Origin: Gymnorhina tibicen
Lineage: Eukaryota; Chordata; Aves; Passeriformes; Artamidae
Assembly: GCA_013399875.1 (NCBI GenBank)
Contig: VXAZ01000469.1
Coordinates: forward strand, 49,848 to 113,847
Length of the DNA stretch: 64,000 bases
Direction: 5' to 3'
Shown: one piece after another, positions 37,191 through 50,342 of the stretch
How the letters are laid out: every line of letters begins with the position of its first letter
Numbering within the stretch: the first letter of the stretch is position 1
The notes under the pieces: model-generated
Database searches by the model: none
What the model saw: only the letters and a program-made list of their open reading frames with translations
What the model was told of the DNA's origin: nothing
Program-made: the position numbers and the translations under genes

Positions 37191-39559
37191 GTAAGAATGT
37201 CATTTCAGCAGCCATTACATAGTTAAGATATATAGAGCGAGCTTTGGCTGGTGGGACACGGGTGGGAAATGTGAGCAAACAGACGGAACTTGTTTGAGCT
37301 GAAGTGAATGTCTGGGTCTGAGGGGAGGGAGGAACAAACGAGTGTCAGGGTAGGAGTCAGGGGTCGGCTGGGTTTGTGGATACTTTGCTTTAGAGTCAAA
37401 GTGGAGATGGGTGGGGAATGAAGTCCTCAATGCTTCTCTATTTCATACCTTTGCATTAAGCCAGCAGTTAAGAAGGTAAGACCTTCTATTGCTGAAAAAG
37501 CCTAATAACTGGTTAGAGGTTTTCCATGAACTTTGCAGCTTCCTGTTAATTCCTACTCTGATTTCCAGTTGCCTGGCAGGAAAAAAAAAAAAAAAATCAA
37601 GTTCTGTGTAGAAGGTCCAAGTTGGTAGAAGTGAGAAGTCTGTCAGAGAAGTGGGTTATGGAAGAGATTTTAGAATTGGGATGGTGAAAGACTAAGGAAG
37701 GAAATGTTGTAAAAGAGAAGAGAAGAAAGTGGAGAGGAAATGTCTGGAAGAGGAAGCAGAAGAATCTGCACCGTGGTCAGTTGGGAGGTCAGATGGAGGG
37801 GGGAAAGGAAGTTAAACCCGGAAAAGACGTTATCTGTTCTGAGTATTAGATAAATGATATCATCAGGAATTGGCCCAAAGTCAAGGCATTTCTTTAAATA
37901 AATGGTGATAAAGTTCTAAAGCCACAATAACACGTGTATTTTTACTTTCATCACTCAATGTGGGCTTTGATGTCAAACAGCAGCTTCTGGTTTCATTATT
38001 AAAGCCATTATAAGTAATGTGGAAAATAAGTTTTGGGATTGTCTTGGCATTAGACTGTAACTTTTCTGCAGGTTTTTTTCCCCAGAAGTTCATGATTTTG
38101 GGGGAAGGGATGATCCAGGCAGAAAATTTGCCACTTTTTGTGTAAAAACATTAGAAGTGGGTTTTATGCAATAGTTCTGAGCACCTTTGCTGTTGCCAGC
38201 AGATGTCACTGTGGATAACAAATCCCAGCACTTAGGAGACAAAGGAGGTAATTTGCTAAATGAAAATGCAGCCTTTGAAAGTAGATTGGGGGGGTGCAAG
38301 AATTTTTTCCCGTAACAGACTTTGCGAGCAAATAAAAATGGGTTTCTCTCTAATGAGGACATGTGGTTTTGCCCACTCTAATGCTGTGTTCTGTGGCTGT
38401 CTTCGCCTGACTTGGGTAAGTTCCTGGCGCTCTGTGTGACCTCGGAGGGGCTGTCTGTGGGATTGTGCTCCTGCTCAGCTTTATTTGGAAAGCCTTTAGT
38501 GTTTGGAGGGAGCTTCAAGCAGCAGTGGATGTGCTGCAGTGTGTGTGTGCAGGGAACTGGCCATGGAGGAAGTGGCTTCATTAAGGTTGATTTGGAGGGG
38601 GGAGCAAGATGAGGAAAAAAATTGCCCATATGATTGGCTGGGAGAATAGCTCTGAATTATGGGATCCATCTGTTTCCTGTAATGAATTCATAAACCCATC
38701 AAACAATGACCTGAACGAATTGCTGAAGGAAAAAAATAATACACTGGCATGATATGTTTAACGCAGTGAGGCATTGGCATTGTATAATCAAAAATTCTCC
38801 TCACATCCAGCACTTTGTAATGGAGCTGCTGTGTTTAATAGAAGCTGTAAATAAATCCTGTCACAGTAGCAGCCAAGAATGCATTTCTGGGTTTAACTGT
38901 TTCTCTTCTGGAATGTCTGGTCCTCGAAGGCTTTAGAAATGCAAGTTTTATAGAGCTGGAGTGGGGGATTCTGAAATCTAGAGAAATGTTAATGAGGTGA
39001 ATGAAAGGAAAAAGCTGCCATAAATCAGTATTATGTGGCTTAACCAGTTTCTTTCATTTATGCATGTTCTTTCCTTATGTCATAGAAATGTACTTAAAAG
39101 CTATTGTTGTAATTGAAATCTGTTAGACTGATCCTATTCATTATATTAATAAAATCCACCTACAATTGCTCGTAACACTTTTTTATGCAGTTGGGATTCC
39201 CGAGATTGTAATCATCAAAAAGCATATGGAGTAATTATTGGATTTGTTTGGGTAAAATTGGATTAAGAAGTTTAGATACCATTAAGTACTGATAATTATT
39301 ACAAGCAAGCTCATTGTTTAGTGTATGTACAGCTCGGAATGGAGAGTAAGCAGATACCCATCACAAACATCTTAAGAGCAAGCAATCTCAAGGCTTTCAT
39401 TTTACGCCTTTAATTGTATTTTTGCAAGAGGCTTTCCACTTAAATGTTTTTGCTTTAGCTCTTTAATCACGTGCTAGTTATGAAAATCACTGGGTGTTAA
39501 ATCCTTTCCCCCACACGATTTAAACAACATTTTTCGCATTCAGGCAAATTTAGCCATAA

Positions 39560-39875
39560 AAGCCGTGTTCTGATTCCTGGCTTTCCAGCAGCTGCCCCCA
39601 CGCCATTAGCGGTGACAGTGGATTCCTTGCAGGTGAAAGGGTGGACAGGCTGCTCCTGGGGGCTGCCAGGGCTCTCCATGGATTGGCAGCTCGGCCCTTG
39701 GGGCTGATTAAAGGCAGAGCTCCCGGTGCCCAGGCGCTGCCTGAGAGAGGCCCCGGCTGCTGTGCCTTTGTGCCCTGCAGTGGGGAAAAGGCAGTGGTTT
39801 GTAGGCCGTGTGTTCTGCCAGGGGTACCCACGGTCTCAGGGTGCGGCCCTGCGGGAAGGGGAATGGCTAGAGGCT
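39560..39875. other. GC-rich block inside AT-rich intron
   Basis: About 300 bp of GC-rich DNA (for example AGGCGCTGCCTGAGAGAGGC at 39731-39750) sits abruptly between AT-rich flanks. It yields overlapping open frames on both strands with no domain. It may be an unidentified repeat insertion or a regulatory block. Confidence 0.4.
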
Positions 39876-42528
39876 TTACAAAGATGCTGTTATTGCCAGT
39901 ATCACACAGCAGTTAATAATTAGGAGATCCAGGGTAGACACTTGGAACATTTGGCATTTCTCACAGTGCATATCAAGTGAAAATTGCTGGTTAAACATTG
40001 CTGAGGATGGCTTTAGAACACAGTCGCATTGTCTTTGTAATATATATTCTCTAAATATTGTTGCTGTATTTGAAGTCTAAATTCCAGCCTGGTATGAAGC
40101 TGGAATTTAGGGCTCAAGCCCATTTGTGTGATGTTGTTCACTCTTCTTGCTTTATTCCCTGTCATTGGTGTAATTAAACAGTTCTTTTCCAGCTACCATG
40201 ATTTGCAGACATAGTATTCTTACAAGAGCTTCCATTTAAGTACTCTTAAAAGAGATTTTGATGTACAAAATAAAAATTACTTTACTGTGTTGATTAAAGA
40301 GAAACCAGTAGCATGAATATGCAGAAATATTTTAATTCTGAAGTACAGTGATATTTTGATTTTCTTTGTTCTTTTCTCTCATCTGTGATTCAGATACGTA
40401 GAGGGAAACATTGTCTCTAACACAGTGAAAATGGATTTCTCTGGCATCACTTTTGTGATGAAACACCTTTGTTAGTTTACATTAAAGTGAAAAGTGTTGT
40501 CTAGTCTATGACTTGCATTAGTGATTTTTTAAAAATAAATGTATCTATATGCACACCTCTTTGGAAGTACCAGATGTGATTATATATACACAATACTAAG
40601 AATACAATGCTTTTTAAAAAGCAGCCTGTCTTGCTCTCTAAAATATGTTTGCAACTAATTAATATTCCTCATGAAAATCTTGGGGCCGGACAAATCCCAG
40701 CTCTGCTGGCATCGTGCCAGGGAGCGGATTCCATTCTCTTGTCCTTTTCCTCCTCTTCCCTGGCATTCCCTCTCATCTGCTGGCACCAGGGTATGTGCAC
40801 CCGGTCTGTCAGCCGAGCTGGAGAAGCTCCCTGGCTGGAAATGTGGGTTATTTTTGGTTGATCAGCCTGTGTCTGCAGTGCTCTGGGCAAACCTTGTGGT
40901 AAATGACTTTGCAGAAATCGTGAGTCCTTCAGCTCTCACTGTTTGTAAATGTTTGCCTCTCTGCGATGGTGGTGGTAGTAGAGGTAAATGCTTACATTGC
41001 TGTAACAGTAGTTGGGGATGCAATAGGAGCTAAAACAAACCCATTAAAATTAAGTCAGACTTATTTGCTATCATGTGAACGACAGATCTATTTGTATTGT
41101 GGAAACAAAATAGTTTTCACATACATGTTGAATATGCAGATTTGGTATTAGAAAATAATTATTCTGCATTCCATGACACTTCTAATCTACCTTTTTAATT
41201 GTCAAAGTGAGGATAAATTGTTTGTTTCCAAAGCTGATTGTGTATTTTGAAAAGCTAAGGAAGGTTTGTTCTCGGCTCTTCAGGTATTAGTGGTACTTCA
41301 ATTTTTATTTTACACTCAGAGTTCCTTTTTTGTTACAGACAGAATCCCAGGTGAAATTGTTTAGGCTTCCAAAACAAACATCTTGGTGAAGTGAAATGCT
41401 GATGGTTCTGTCAGACTTTTTGGCATATTTTTGCTTGGTCAAGTCCCTGCTTGCTTTGAACCCACCCTCGGCATTCCCTTGGTGCCTGTTCACTGCTGCA
41501 GCTGTGGAAGTTGTTCAGTTTTCCAGGTGTGTCAGAGCCTGAGGAGAGGCTGAGTGTGGGTTTATAGTGTCCGTGACAGAGTTCAAGCAACGTTTGGACA
41601 GCGTTCTTGGGCACAAGGTGTGACTCTTGGGGATGGTCCTGTGTGGGGCCAGCACTTGGGTGATGATCCTTGTGTGTCCCTTCCCACTCAGCATATTCTG
41701 TGGCTCTGGGAATGAGCTGGAATTTTGCACTTGTTGGACCCGGCTTGTGATGAGCTGGAGTAGTGCTTGGTTCTGTTCATCCCAGAAGCCCTAAGAGTTT
41801 CTCTGGGTGGCCAAACAGCTCTGGCAGCTGCTGCCAGGTGAGCTGAGCCGGGGCTGCCGTCCTTCAGTGCCGTGCCCTCTCCCTCCTGCCTGTCGCAAAG
41901 GGACCTGGCACTGCTGGTCACTCCTGCCAGGTGTGCAGGCACATTCCGGGGTGGCCTGGCTGGCTCAGTGCAGGCTGGGTTAGTGTGGCGAGTGTCAGAT
42001 GTACGCCTAGAGTGCAGGTGTTGGTGACTGGGATGTCCTAAGTGTTTGATGCAAAGGTTTGGATAAAGACCACAAGAAACCCAAAATTTGTGTGAGTGCT
42101 GAATAAGCTGGTGGATCAGGTCTTTTAGCTTGTTTTTGGGGAGCTTATGAGAAGCCTGAAAACGTTTGTTTTCGTGGCTGTATGCCATGGGATTTGATGT
42201 TAATATTGGCCAGGTCACCCCGAAAACTGCTGAACTAAAAAGGCAGTGGGGGCTCAAGGCGGGTGCAGCAGTGTGCCACGCACTTTAAATGAGCATTCTG
42301 TTCAACACTGAATTGTCACAGCTCTCTCTGGTCCCCCCTCCTGTTTTAAACCGTACAGATGATTTGTTTCAGTAGGGCATAAAAGCTTCCAGTACCATCA
42401 CAGGAAGTAAACCCTACGCAAAAAGTAACACACTCTGCCAACTTTGAGGTTTGGTCAGTTACAGTAAAAAAACCACCCCGCAGCTTTTCAGATCCTAAAC
42501 CAATGATTGTTATTTTCTTTTGCCCTAG

Positions 42529-42855
42529 TGCCAGAACCTATTAAGACCAGTTTAAGCCAGCCCCAACCTGCCGGTACCGGTACCAGTACTTCCACCAGCA
42601 CTCTCACCAACAGCAGCAATGGCAAGCGCGCGTCTGCTAACGGGCAGCAGCCTGCGGCGTCCCGATACCTGCCCCGAGAGGTGCCTCCCCGCTTCCGCCA
42701 GCAGGAACAGAAGCAGCTCCTAAAGCGGGGGCAGCCACTGCCCGCCGGGGCTCTGAGCGCCCCCGGCCCGGCGCCGGGCACGGCAGCAGCGGGAGCCAGC
42801 CCTCCTCCTCCGCAGGGAGCAGCGGGACAGCAGCATCCCGGCAAGGCCCAGCCAG
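42529..42855 (+). CDS. TNRC6C: TNRC6C exon C: conserved N-terminal TNRC6 motif
   Basis: A 327-nt exon with acceptor TTTTGCCCTAG|TG and donor CCAG|GTAAGA. Its first two bases complete a Val codon begun by exon B, 108 codons follow, and it ends in phase 1. The product starts [20 protein letters not shown]. It continues with a Ser/Thr-rich stretch, then [20 protein letters not shown], the best conserved N-terminal signature of TNRC6 proteins, then an Ala/Pro/Gly-rich tail ending GKAQP. The exon is GC-rich and CpG-rich, unlike its introns, and contains a self-complementary GGTACCGGTACC near 42572-42583. An in-frame ATG at 42507 lies in the intron and is not a start. The last base joins exon D to form Asp (G|AT). 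Confidence 0.93.
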
Positions 42856-43385
42856 GTAAGAGCGGGACCGCGGGGGGAGCGGCTGCTTCGGCGTGGAGCT
42901 GCGTCCTCCGTCGTCAACGGCGGGACGTTAAGATTGTTTTAAAATTCCACCCCTGTGCTGTTACCCGTTTTCTGACAGAATGTGCCATTTCTGGCATCCG
43001 CTTGTAAAAGATTTTATTGTTTGTTCACGTGCTCAGACCTGTGGGGTCCTTCTCCAGTTTGGTTTTTTTCCCTCCATGTTTCTTTGATAGTTACAATTGA
43101 TCTTTAGGAAATGTAAATATTTGGTGATGATTCTTACAGAAGCATTGTTAATTTGGGTATTTACAAGTTTTGATCTATTGTTTTGGTAATTTTAATGCTC
43201 CTTAAAGAGTGTTTTGCATGTTTGTAAATAAGGAACAGGTACTTTGCTTATGCTCTGTTGTGACATTTTTATGCCTTTGCTTGCTTATGCTCTCAAATGT
43301 TATTTTCACCTTAGGAAAATAATACTTTGGGAAAAGTAGCGGAGTGTCTTAGGCACTTCTACCACTTTATTCTGTCCTTTGCAGG

Positions 43386-43918
43386 TCACAGAATGGTTTG
43401 AGTTGGAAGGGACATTAGGGAACATCTATTTCCAGCCCCCTGCCATGGGCAGGAACACCTTGCACTATCCCAGATTGCTCCAAGCTCCTCTCATTCCAGC
43501 CTGACCTTGGACACTTCCAGGGATCCAGGGGCAGCCACAGTTTCTCCGGGCAACCTGTGCCAGGGCCTCACCGCCCTCACAGGGAAGAATTTAATCCCAA
43601 TATCCCATTTAATCCTGCCCTGTGCCAGTTGGAAACCATTCCCCCTTGTTGTGTCACTCCAGGCCCTTGTCCCCAGTCCCTCTCCAGCTCTCCTGGAGCC
43701 CCTTTAGGCCCTGGCAGGGGCTCTGAGGTCTCCCCAGAGCCTTCTCCTCTCCAGGTGAGCACCCCCAGCTCTCCCAGCCTGGCTCCAGAGCAGAGGGGCT
43801 CCAGCCCTTGGAGCGTCTCCATGGCCTCCTCTGGACTCTCTCCTGCTCTCCATCCTTCTGATGTTGGGAGCCCCAGAGCTGGACACGGCACTGGAGGTGG
43901 GGTCTCAGACAGGCACAC
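43386..43918 (-). mobile_element. CR1 LINE copy 1, antisense, 3' part
   Basis: It begins with the complement of the CR1 3' end (TCACAGAATGGTTTGAGTTG, then the 'ccccctgccatgggcagg' phrase). It runs about 530 bp through the familiar phrases on tail-end lengths (GGAGCCCCTTTAGGCC and CAGCCTGGCTCCAGAGCAG). It is 5'-truncated and noncoding. The 131-codon + strand frame over it is an artefact. Confidence 0.9.
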
Positions 43919-44781
43919 AGCCTTCCTTTGGCTGTTGGAAATAGGATGTTGAGGAATAAGTCTCTTAGCTAACTTTATTTTCCTGAAGCTGCTGATGGGA
44001 AATAAGCAGCTCTCTTCTTATTTGCCCTTCTGTGCTAGAGATGGTGTGAGCCTTGCAGTGGAGATGAGCTCAGTGGTGCACATCCCCTCTTCCATCTCTG
44101 CTCTGTGTGGATGTCAGGCAAAGCAGGGACTGTTCTGGCATACAGTTATCCGTGGCTTAAAAGAGTGATCTGCACTAAATCATAAAGGAGGGGTTTGATA
44201 TCTTCAATATTAGTCATTTCTGTATGATCTCAAGTGTTGCTCATTATCACTCATTAGCACTGTCAAACATCACAAAATTTGGATCTGAACTGTCTGCAGT
44301 TTTTCCCTTTGGGCATTAGCGAATCTTTCACTATTTTTGCTGCTGAGCAGAACTACAACAGAGAAAATTCTTTGGTGATGTCCTTAGAAGTTTTAGTTAG
44401 ATAAGAGAATAATCTCTCTCTGAAATTACCGCTTCTGTGGTTATTGAAATGCATTTGAAAATATCACTCATCTACTCCCCAGAAACCCAAAACTGGATAG
44501 ACAAAATGAAACAATTGATTATTTATTAAAATGGTTCTTTTTTAGAGAGGGAAGAGGTTCTACTTCTGTATTCTCAAGTATTTGGCTTTAGTGAGATGGA
44601 AAGTAATCATTTCCCAGCAGTTCTCTAACTTTTCTAGCAGCATTCTCATCTTCTGTGCAAATCCCAATTCATCAGGGATGTTCTGACATTCTTGGCTTCT
44701 TCTGGATTGGGAAATGTTTGGTAACTGTCAGACTAATGTTCTGTGTCGGAGGTATGTTTATTATTTTATTTTCAGAACTCT

Positions 44782-45080
44782 GGAATCATAGCATCATAGC
44801 TTATCCTGAGCTGGAAGGATCCCACAGGGATCACCCAGCCCAGCTCCTGGCCCTGCCCAGACACCCCAACAACCCCGCCCTGGGCATCCCTGGCAGCGCT
44901 GTCCCAACGCTCCTGGAGCTCTGGCAGCCTCGGGGCCGTGCCCATTCCCTGGGGAGCCTGGGCAGTGCCCAGCACCCTCTGGGGGAAGAACCTTTCCCTC
45001 ATATCCAACCCAAACCCTCTGGCACAGCTGCAGCCGTTCCCTCAGGTCCTGGGCAGCAGAGACCGGAGCTGCCCCTCTCA
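44782..45080 (-). mobile_element. CR1 LINE copy 2, antisense
   Basis: It starts with the complement of the terminal octamer repeat (GAATCATAGCATCATAGC), then GCTGGAAGGATCCCACAGGG and the following CR1 3' sequence up to about 45080, where the similarity fades. It belongs to a different CR1 subfamily from copies 1 and 3, judged from its wording. Confidence 0.88.
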
Positions 45081-45595
45081 TGGTTATTTATGTGGGACAC
45101 AGAGCAGCCAGCTGAAGTGGCTCAGGCTGCCTTGGGGTCAGGATGAGGTTTCTTCCAGGCATGTTTATAGATGTATCTGAAGCATCTGTGCTTGAGTTTA
45201 ATGAAACAAAGTCAACTGTATATCATAACATAACTCATAAAAGAACTTTGCTTGTAAGAGTGTAGTAGGAGCTGTCTGACTTTGATCTTGCCAGATGCAT
45301 TTCTACCTTCAGGCTTTATTTTTTCCCCCATTCCTATTTTAACTTGCTGTATGTGTAGTTTGTCAGCCTGGCGACCCTCAGCAGATGTTTTACACTGTTG
45401 GAATTAGTTTGGGGCTTTCTATTTTTTTTCCTTCTTTTATGTTACCATTGGAAAAATTCAGAGTACAGTAAAAGCTAGTAGAAAGGAGAGGAAAAGAAAC
45501 AGTGCAGCAGCTTTTCAGCTTAATATCTTATTATTGCCCCAAACAAATTAACCCAGATCAAACTCTTAGCAAAAGTAATGCTTACCATCATAGTC

Positions 45596-45985
45596 ATTGA
45601 ATGGTTTGGGCTGAAGTAACCTTAAAGCTCCTCTCATGCCAACCCTCTGCCATGGGCAGAGACACCTTCCCACCAGACCAGGTTGCTCCAAGCCCCGTCC
45701 AGCCTGGCACCAGTGTCTCACCACCTTTACAGTGGAGAATTCTTTCCTAATATTTCATCTAAACCCACCCTTCTTCAGCTTACAGACATTCCCTGTGTCC
45801 TGTCCCTCCATCGCTTGTCCCAAGTCCCTCTCCAGCTCTCCTGGAGCCCCTTTAGGCACTGGAGGGGGCTCAAAGGTCTTCCTGGAGCCTTTTCTTCTCC
45901 AGGTGAGCACCCCCAGCTCTCCCAGCCTGGCTCCAGAGCGGAGGGGCTCGAGCCTTCGGAGCATTTCTGTGGGCTCCTCTGGCCT
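45596..45985 (-). mobile_element. CR1 LINE copy 3, antisense
   Basis: It begins ATTGAATGGTTTGGGCTG and goes on through CCAACCCTCTGCCATGGGCA to TCTCCAGCTCTCCTGGAGCC. The layout parallels copy 1 but with an internal deletion relative to it. It is truncated and noncoding. Confidence 0.88.
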
Positions 45986-48900
45986 TACTGAGTAAATAAT
46001 TTTGTCCTCACTTCAAATCTAAACCTGCAACTGTAATTACTCAGTAGCAGTTTGTCCATAGAGTCACAGTTGTCCTGTTGCTGTTTACTCTGTAAAGTCG
46101 AAACAAAAGGTTTCAAAGGCACCACAAGAAGTTCTTGGAGCAGGGAACAGGGTCTTAAACAAGCAAAATCTTGGCTACCTTTTTGTCTGCTGACATGAGA
46201 TGGTGTTCTGAGATTTCAGTGATGGCCTTTTCCACACAGAAAGAACTTGCTGAATTCTGGAGCTCACGTAGTTCTTTCCAGCAGGTGGAGCATCAGCTCA
46301 TTTACTGACTGCGGACACAGGAGGGAAACATAAATGTCCAGCTCAGCTGATAACAACAGCAGCTCTGTGCCTGGCTGCCCTGGGAGGCCAAGGGAGGAGT
46401 ATGTCTCTCCTGAGAGACCTTTGTAGCCATGAATTGCACATATTCACAGTCTTACTCAGTCTCTCATCCAGGCTTTGTTTTCATCTTGTCGAGCATAAAG
46501 AGCAAAGAAGTAGGAAGAGTAGCCAGAGAAGGCCAAAGCCTTTTCATCTCAGCTGTTGGGATCTGACTGTTAGGCTTAGAGAAAAATAGGGAATTCTATA
46601 TCCTGTAAACGTAAGAATTTCCCCTGAAATCTCACTCAGACTGGTCATGTCGTACATGAGCATCTTGTATCCAGAAGATGCTTGATGTGAGTTCATGTCT
46701 GTAGGACTTCTTCTTATAGTCTCATATCCCTTCAGGGTTAATTTGTAATTATGCATCCACGCTCCTTATTTATAATACCTGGATACAAGGAATGCTGTTG
46801 GAGAGTCACTGCCAGTCTCTCCACTCTAAAAATCACACTATTTTATCTCTTTATTCTCTTATCAGCAGCCCCTCTTATCTACTGCCTCGGCCTATCCAAA
46901 ACACTTATCAGAACTTAACTGCAGTGTCATGAATTAAAAAGGATGTTCTGCCAGTGTAAGGCAAGTGGGAATTAATGGCCACTAATATATTCTTTGTCAG
47001 GTTTATCACCTGGAAATATCAGTGAAGTGGGTGAGAGTAGGCATTTTTTGTTTCTTTCTTAAGGTAATCTCTAAAACATTAACCAGACAAACTGTTACAA
47101 AATTAAAACATTTCAAATTGCATAGAATATTTTAAAAATCTTAGCCCTTGAAAACAGTCTTTTATTCATTGTGAACTATTATGAAACTATTTTCTGAAGT
47201 ACTTTAGAGTAGAATAGTTATTTGTCTGGAACTTGTCTTAAGCTACAGAGGTTGTTCTTGACCTGCCCCTTCTGTAATCCTTTCCAGGATTACACTGAAG
47301 GAAAGCTGTATCTCTAATTTATGAGCAGTATTCCATTATCTAGTCCAGTTTGTTATTTTTGCTTAAAGATGGGACTTTTTAATCTCTTCTCTCCCCACTT
47401 TGTCAACTAACTCCACTAAACAGGTGAATAGTTAACTTCCCTCATTAAGGTGTGAGGCATTAATTGAATTAATGGAATGGTCCTTTACCACGTGATCTAA
47501 AAGAATTAGGATAATTTCTGGAAGCTACCGTGGGAGATTAAAAATACCAAGTAATATAGATTTCTTCGTTTCTTTGCAAATGATGAATTTTGTATAGGAG
47601 TCTCCAGGCAACCAGTGTGTTTGATGATTATAAGAACAGAGATCAAAAGAAGTAATCAGTTCCCCTCCAAGATGCCTTTGACTTCCCCGAAATTCAGCAA
47701 TGTGAAACCATCTGTCAACTCAAAAGCAACCTACCACGTCCTGCAGGAGTCAGGGTGGAACTTGTGCCCATCTTTTTACTGGCAAGCAGAGTATTTTGCA
47801 GAACAGATCCGTATCATCTGTTTCCAAAGTCCAGAAAGAAATGAGAGCAAGTGACTCCTGCAGTAATCAGAAGGAGTAAACACACCAGCATTGTGGAAAC
47901 TCGAGTTACATTCTTAATTTGTTCTATCTGTTGTTTGCTGTGAAGTGAGAATTTGACAGCAGTTACAGACAGAGATTTCTTTTCCTCGTGTGGGCTGGTG
48001 CCAGATTTTGTGCTGAACTTTATTCTTCTTTTCTCTGGAGCTGGAAGGTTTATTTTGTGATTGAAGATTTCTTTAGCTGCAGTTTGGAGATTCATGCTCA
48101 TGGCATGGTATGGATGGTGTGCACCTTGAAGTGGGCAGCTGAAGTTGCTGAGCATGTGACAGGTCTTTGTATTAACTTTGGGTTTGGTCATTTTTTAGGA
48201 AGCAAGGTTAAAATATGCTGGTTACTGTTACAATCATGTCTGACAATGCTCATTCCAAACATCCAATCCTTTAACTGGTGTTGATTCAGAATTCCCTCTA
48301 ATTGGGTAATATTATATGGTTGTAAAGTCAAATTTGGAGAAAAGTTTTAGGGAGAGAGATATCATGCCTTCTAAAGCCAGTCAATATAGTTGGAAAACAC
48401 TGCTAAGCTTTGACATACAGCTCCAGCAAAGTAACAGAGACCTTTCTGCTAAAGTCATGCTTGAAGAATTCAGCCTGAGCAGTTCAGCTCATTGTGATTT
48501 GTGATGGCTGTAGGTAAGGAATGCACATGCCAAAGCAGTTCTGAAATACATTAATAAAGTTTAATTTCAAAAGTCTGAAATAAGATTTAGCTTGATCTCC
48601 TGGAGGCATTGCAAACAGGCTGAGCTTTGACAAACAAAGCACACGTGAAAAGTGCTTTTATGGAAATGATTTGCTGAACTTCACCTCTTTGGGCCCATAT
48701 TCTGCAATTCCATTAGCAGCATATCTTTGCTGGCAAAACATTATTGGTTTTTTGCTTTTAGTTGGAAAGTTACACAATTAAAACCAGAAACTCCAGAAAT
48801 TGATTTATTCTGGATCTCCCAGAGCAGAGTTTTTCATATGTAATAGTTGAAAGACTAAAGGCTTTAAAGTAGAGATTAGGTAATATTTATTCATTGTGTT

Positions 48901-50310
48901 TGCACACTTCCTATGTATATAATTTCACACTTTATATAGAAAATACACATTTTAGAAAAAAGTGTTCTCCGTAATACCTGGATGATGTGCTTCAGGGTGT
49001 CATGGCTGTTGATCTCGAGTGCAGAAAGCAGCATGGTGATGTTTCTTTGGGAACACAGGAATTGGCTCTTTATGCTACTTCAGTGGAAGGTGACTGTGTA
49101 TGACAAACACACAATTCCCTCCTGCCGAGAAACTCCTGGCAGCTCCAGTTCTTACACACTGGTGTTGGCCACGAATTCACTGCACAGCTCATCACTGTAC
49201 ACACATTTCTGTAATGTGGCTGTGGAAAAGTTTTCCTGCTAGTGGGATCAAAACATGGGAAAACTACCAGAATTTGTCTTGATTACATTTTTGCCAGTAG
49301 TATCACTGACTCAGTGCTGTAAGGGGATGCTCAGGTGCGAGAGGTGATGGTGTTTGTGTCTTCTCGTGTTGTTCCTCAGAGCTTTGTTCAGCATTTGGTA
49401 GCACTTGGCGTGTGACGTGTGGCCGTGGAAATCAGGCAGTGCTCCCAAAGGTCACTGGTGCCGGGTGTATATTTAGACAAAAGGAAGTTAAAACATCACA
49501 CAAGGACAAAACTGTAGCAGATAACACGAAGAAGGGATCTAACCTGTGGTACTGTCTCCTGGATGATGAACATTTTCTGAACTGCAGTGATAGGAAAGTT
49601 GTGGGAAGTGAGTCTCAGTTAGTGAGTTTTGTCTCCCATCTAAATTTTCAAAAATTCCATATAATGCTTTGAATACAGTGAAGTGGCAAGATTGGTGTAG
49701 CCCAAATACAGGCATTAGGAATGAAAAATTATAGTAAAAACTCATCAGTAAACTAATCTTTGGAACAAATTTTTCTGTATTGTGTATGTTATCTGACATC
49801 GGGCAGCAGAGCATGGAAAAATAAATCTGCTGTTTCAAATATCTCTGACAGTGATTAGAATTTTTCACAGGGAGAGAGAAAAATAGAAATCTGTGGAAGG
49901 ATTAATAACTGAGGTGCTTTTGTAGTTTTGCTGTCCTCACTTTCAAAGAGTGGGGCTGTGCAAAAGCTTGATGGCTCAAAGGTGGCTGCTTTTGCTTCAG
50001 GAGCTGCAGAGCTGCATCTCTTCTCCAGCTTCACTGTGGATGGCTGTGCTGCAGTGACAGCCAGGGACAGGAGCTGCCCAGATGTGTGTGGGGAAAGAAA
50101 GGTCAGGAAACAGAGTCTGGCAAGGTGGTGAAATGTGCAGAGACCAAGTAGCAGGACCTGTCCTGATGGTGGAGAAGTAAAAGGTAGAAAGCAACTAAGG
50201 TCAGAGTGACCAGGGAATAGGAGTTTGGGAAGAGGAGAAAGTCCCAGATGTACACTAAGGTCATGAAAATTACAGGAAAGCTGAATTTGTACAGCTCAGG
50301 AATTACGTAT

Positions 50311-50342
50311 AATGCTAGAAAGCATTTCTAGATTCTAGCATT
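50311..50342. repeat. Perfect 10-bp inverted repeat with 12-nt spacer
   Basis: AATGCTAGAA (50311-50320) and TTCTAGCATT (50333-50342) are exact reverse complements. TTTCTAGA and TTTCTAGAAAG strings lie between and just after the arms. This may be a decayed small inverted-repeat element. Confidence 0.55.

Larger units (their letters stand above)
29490..42528 (+). other. TNRC6C: Intron B-C, right part: mostly featureless
   Basis: This is the remaining 13 kb up to the strong acceptor TTTTCTTTTGCCCTAG of exon C. It contains the palindromic X-box-like cluster, a TAATTA hairpin, an old CR1 copy and a GC-rich island-like block, each listed separately. A16 lies at 37581-37596. No open frame here has a recognisable product. 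Confidence 0.75.

Noticed and set aside
41688..42257. 189-codon minus-strand frame just before exon C
   Set aside because: The product looks like random intronic translation. There is no domain and no conserved motif.
42488..42844. 118-codon minus-strand frame opposite exon C
   Set aside because: A shadow of a GC-rich coding exon on the other strand; Cys/Ala/Gly-rich with no homologue in mind.
43557..43952. 131-codon plus-strand frame
   Set aside because: It is the antisense translation of a CR1 copy and not a gene.
44655..45146. 163-codon plus-strand frame
   Set aside because: Most of it is antisense CR1 sequence.
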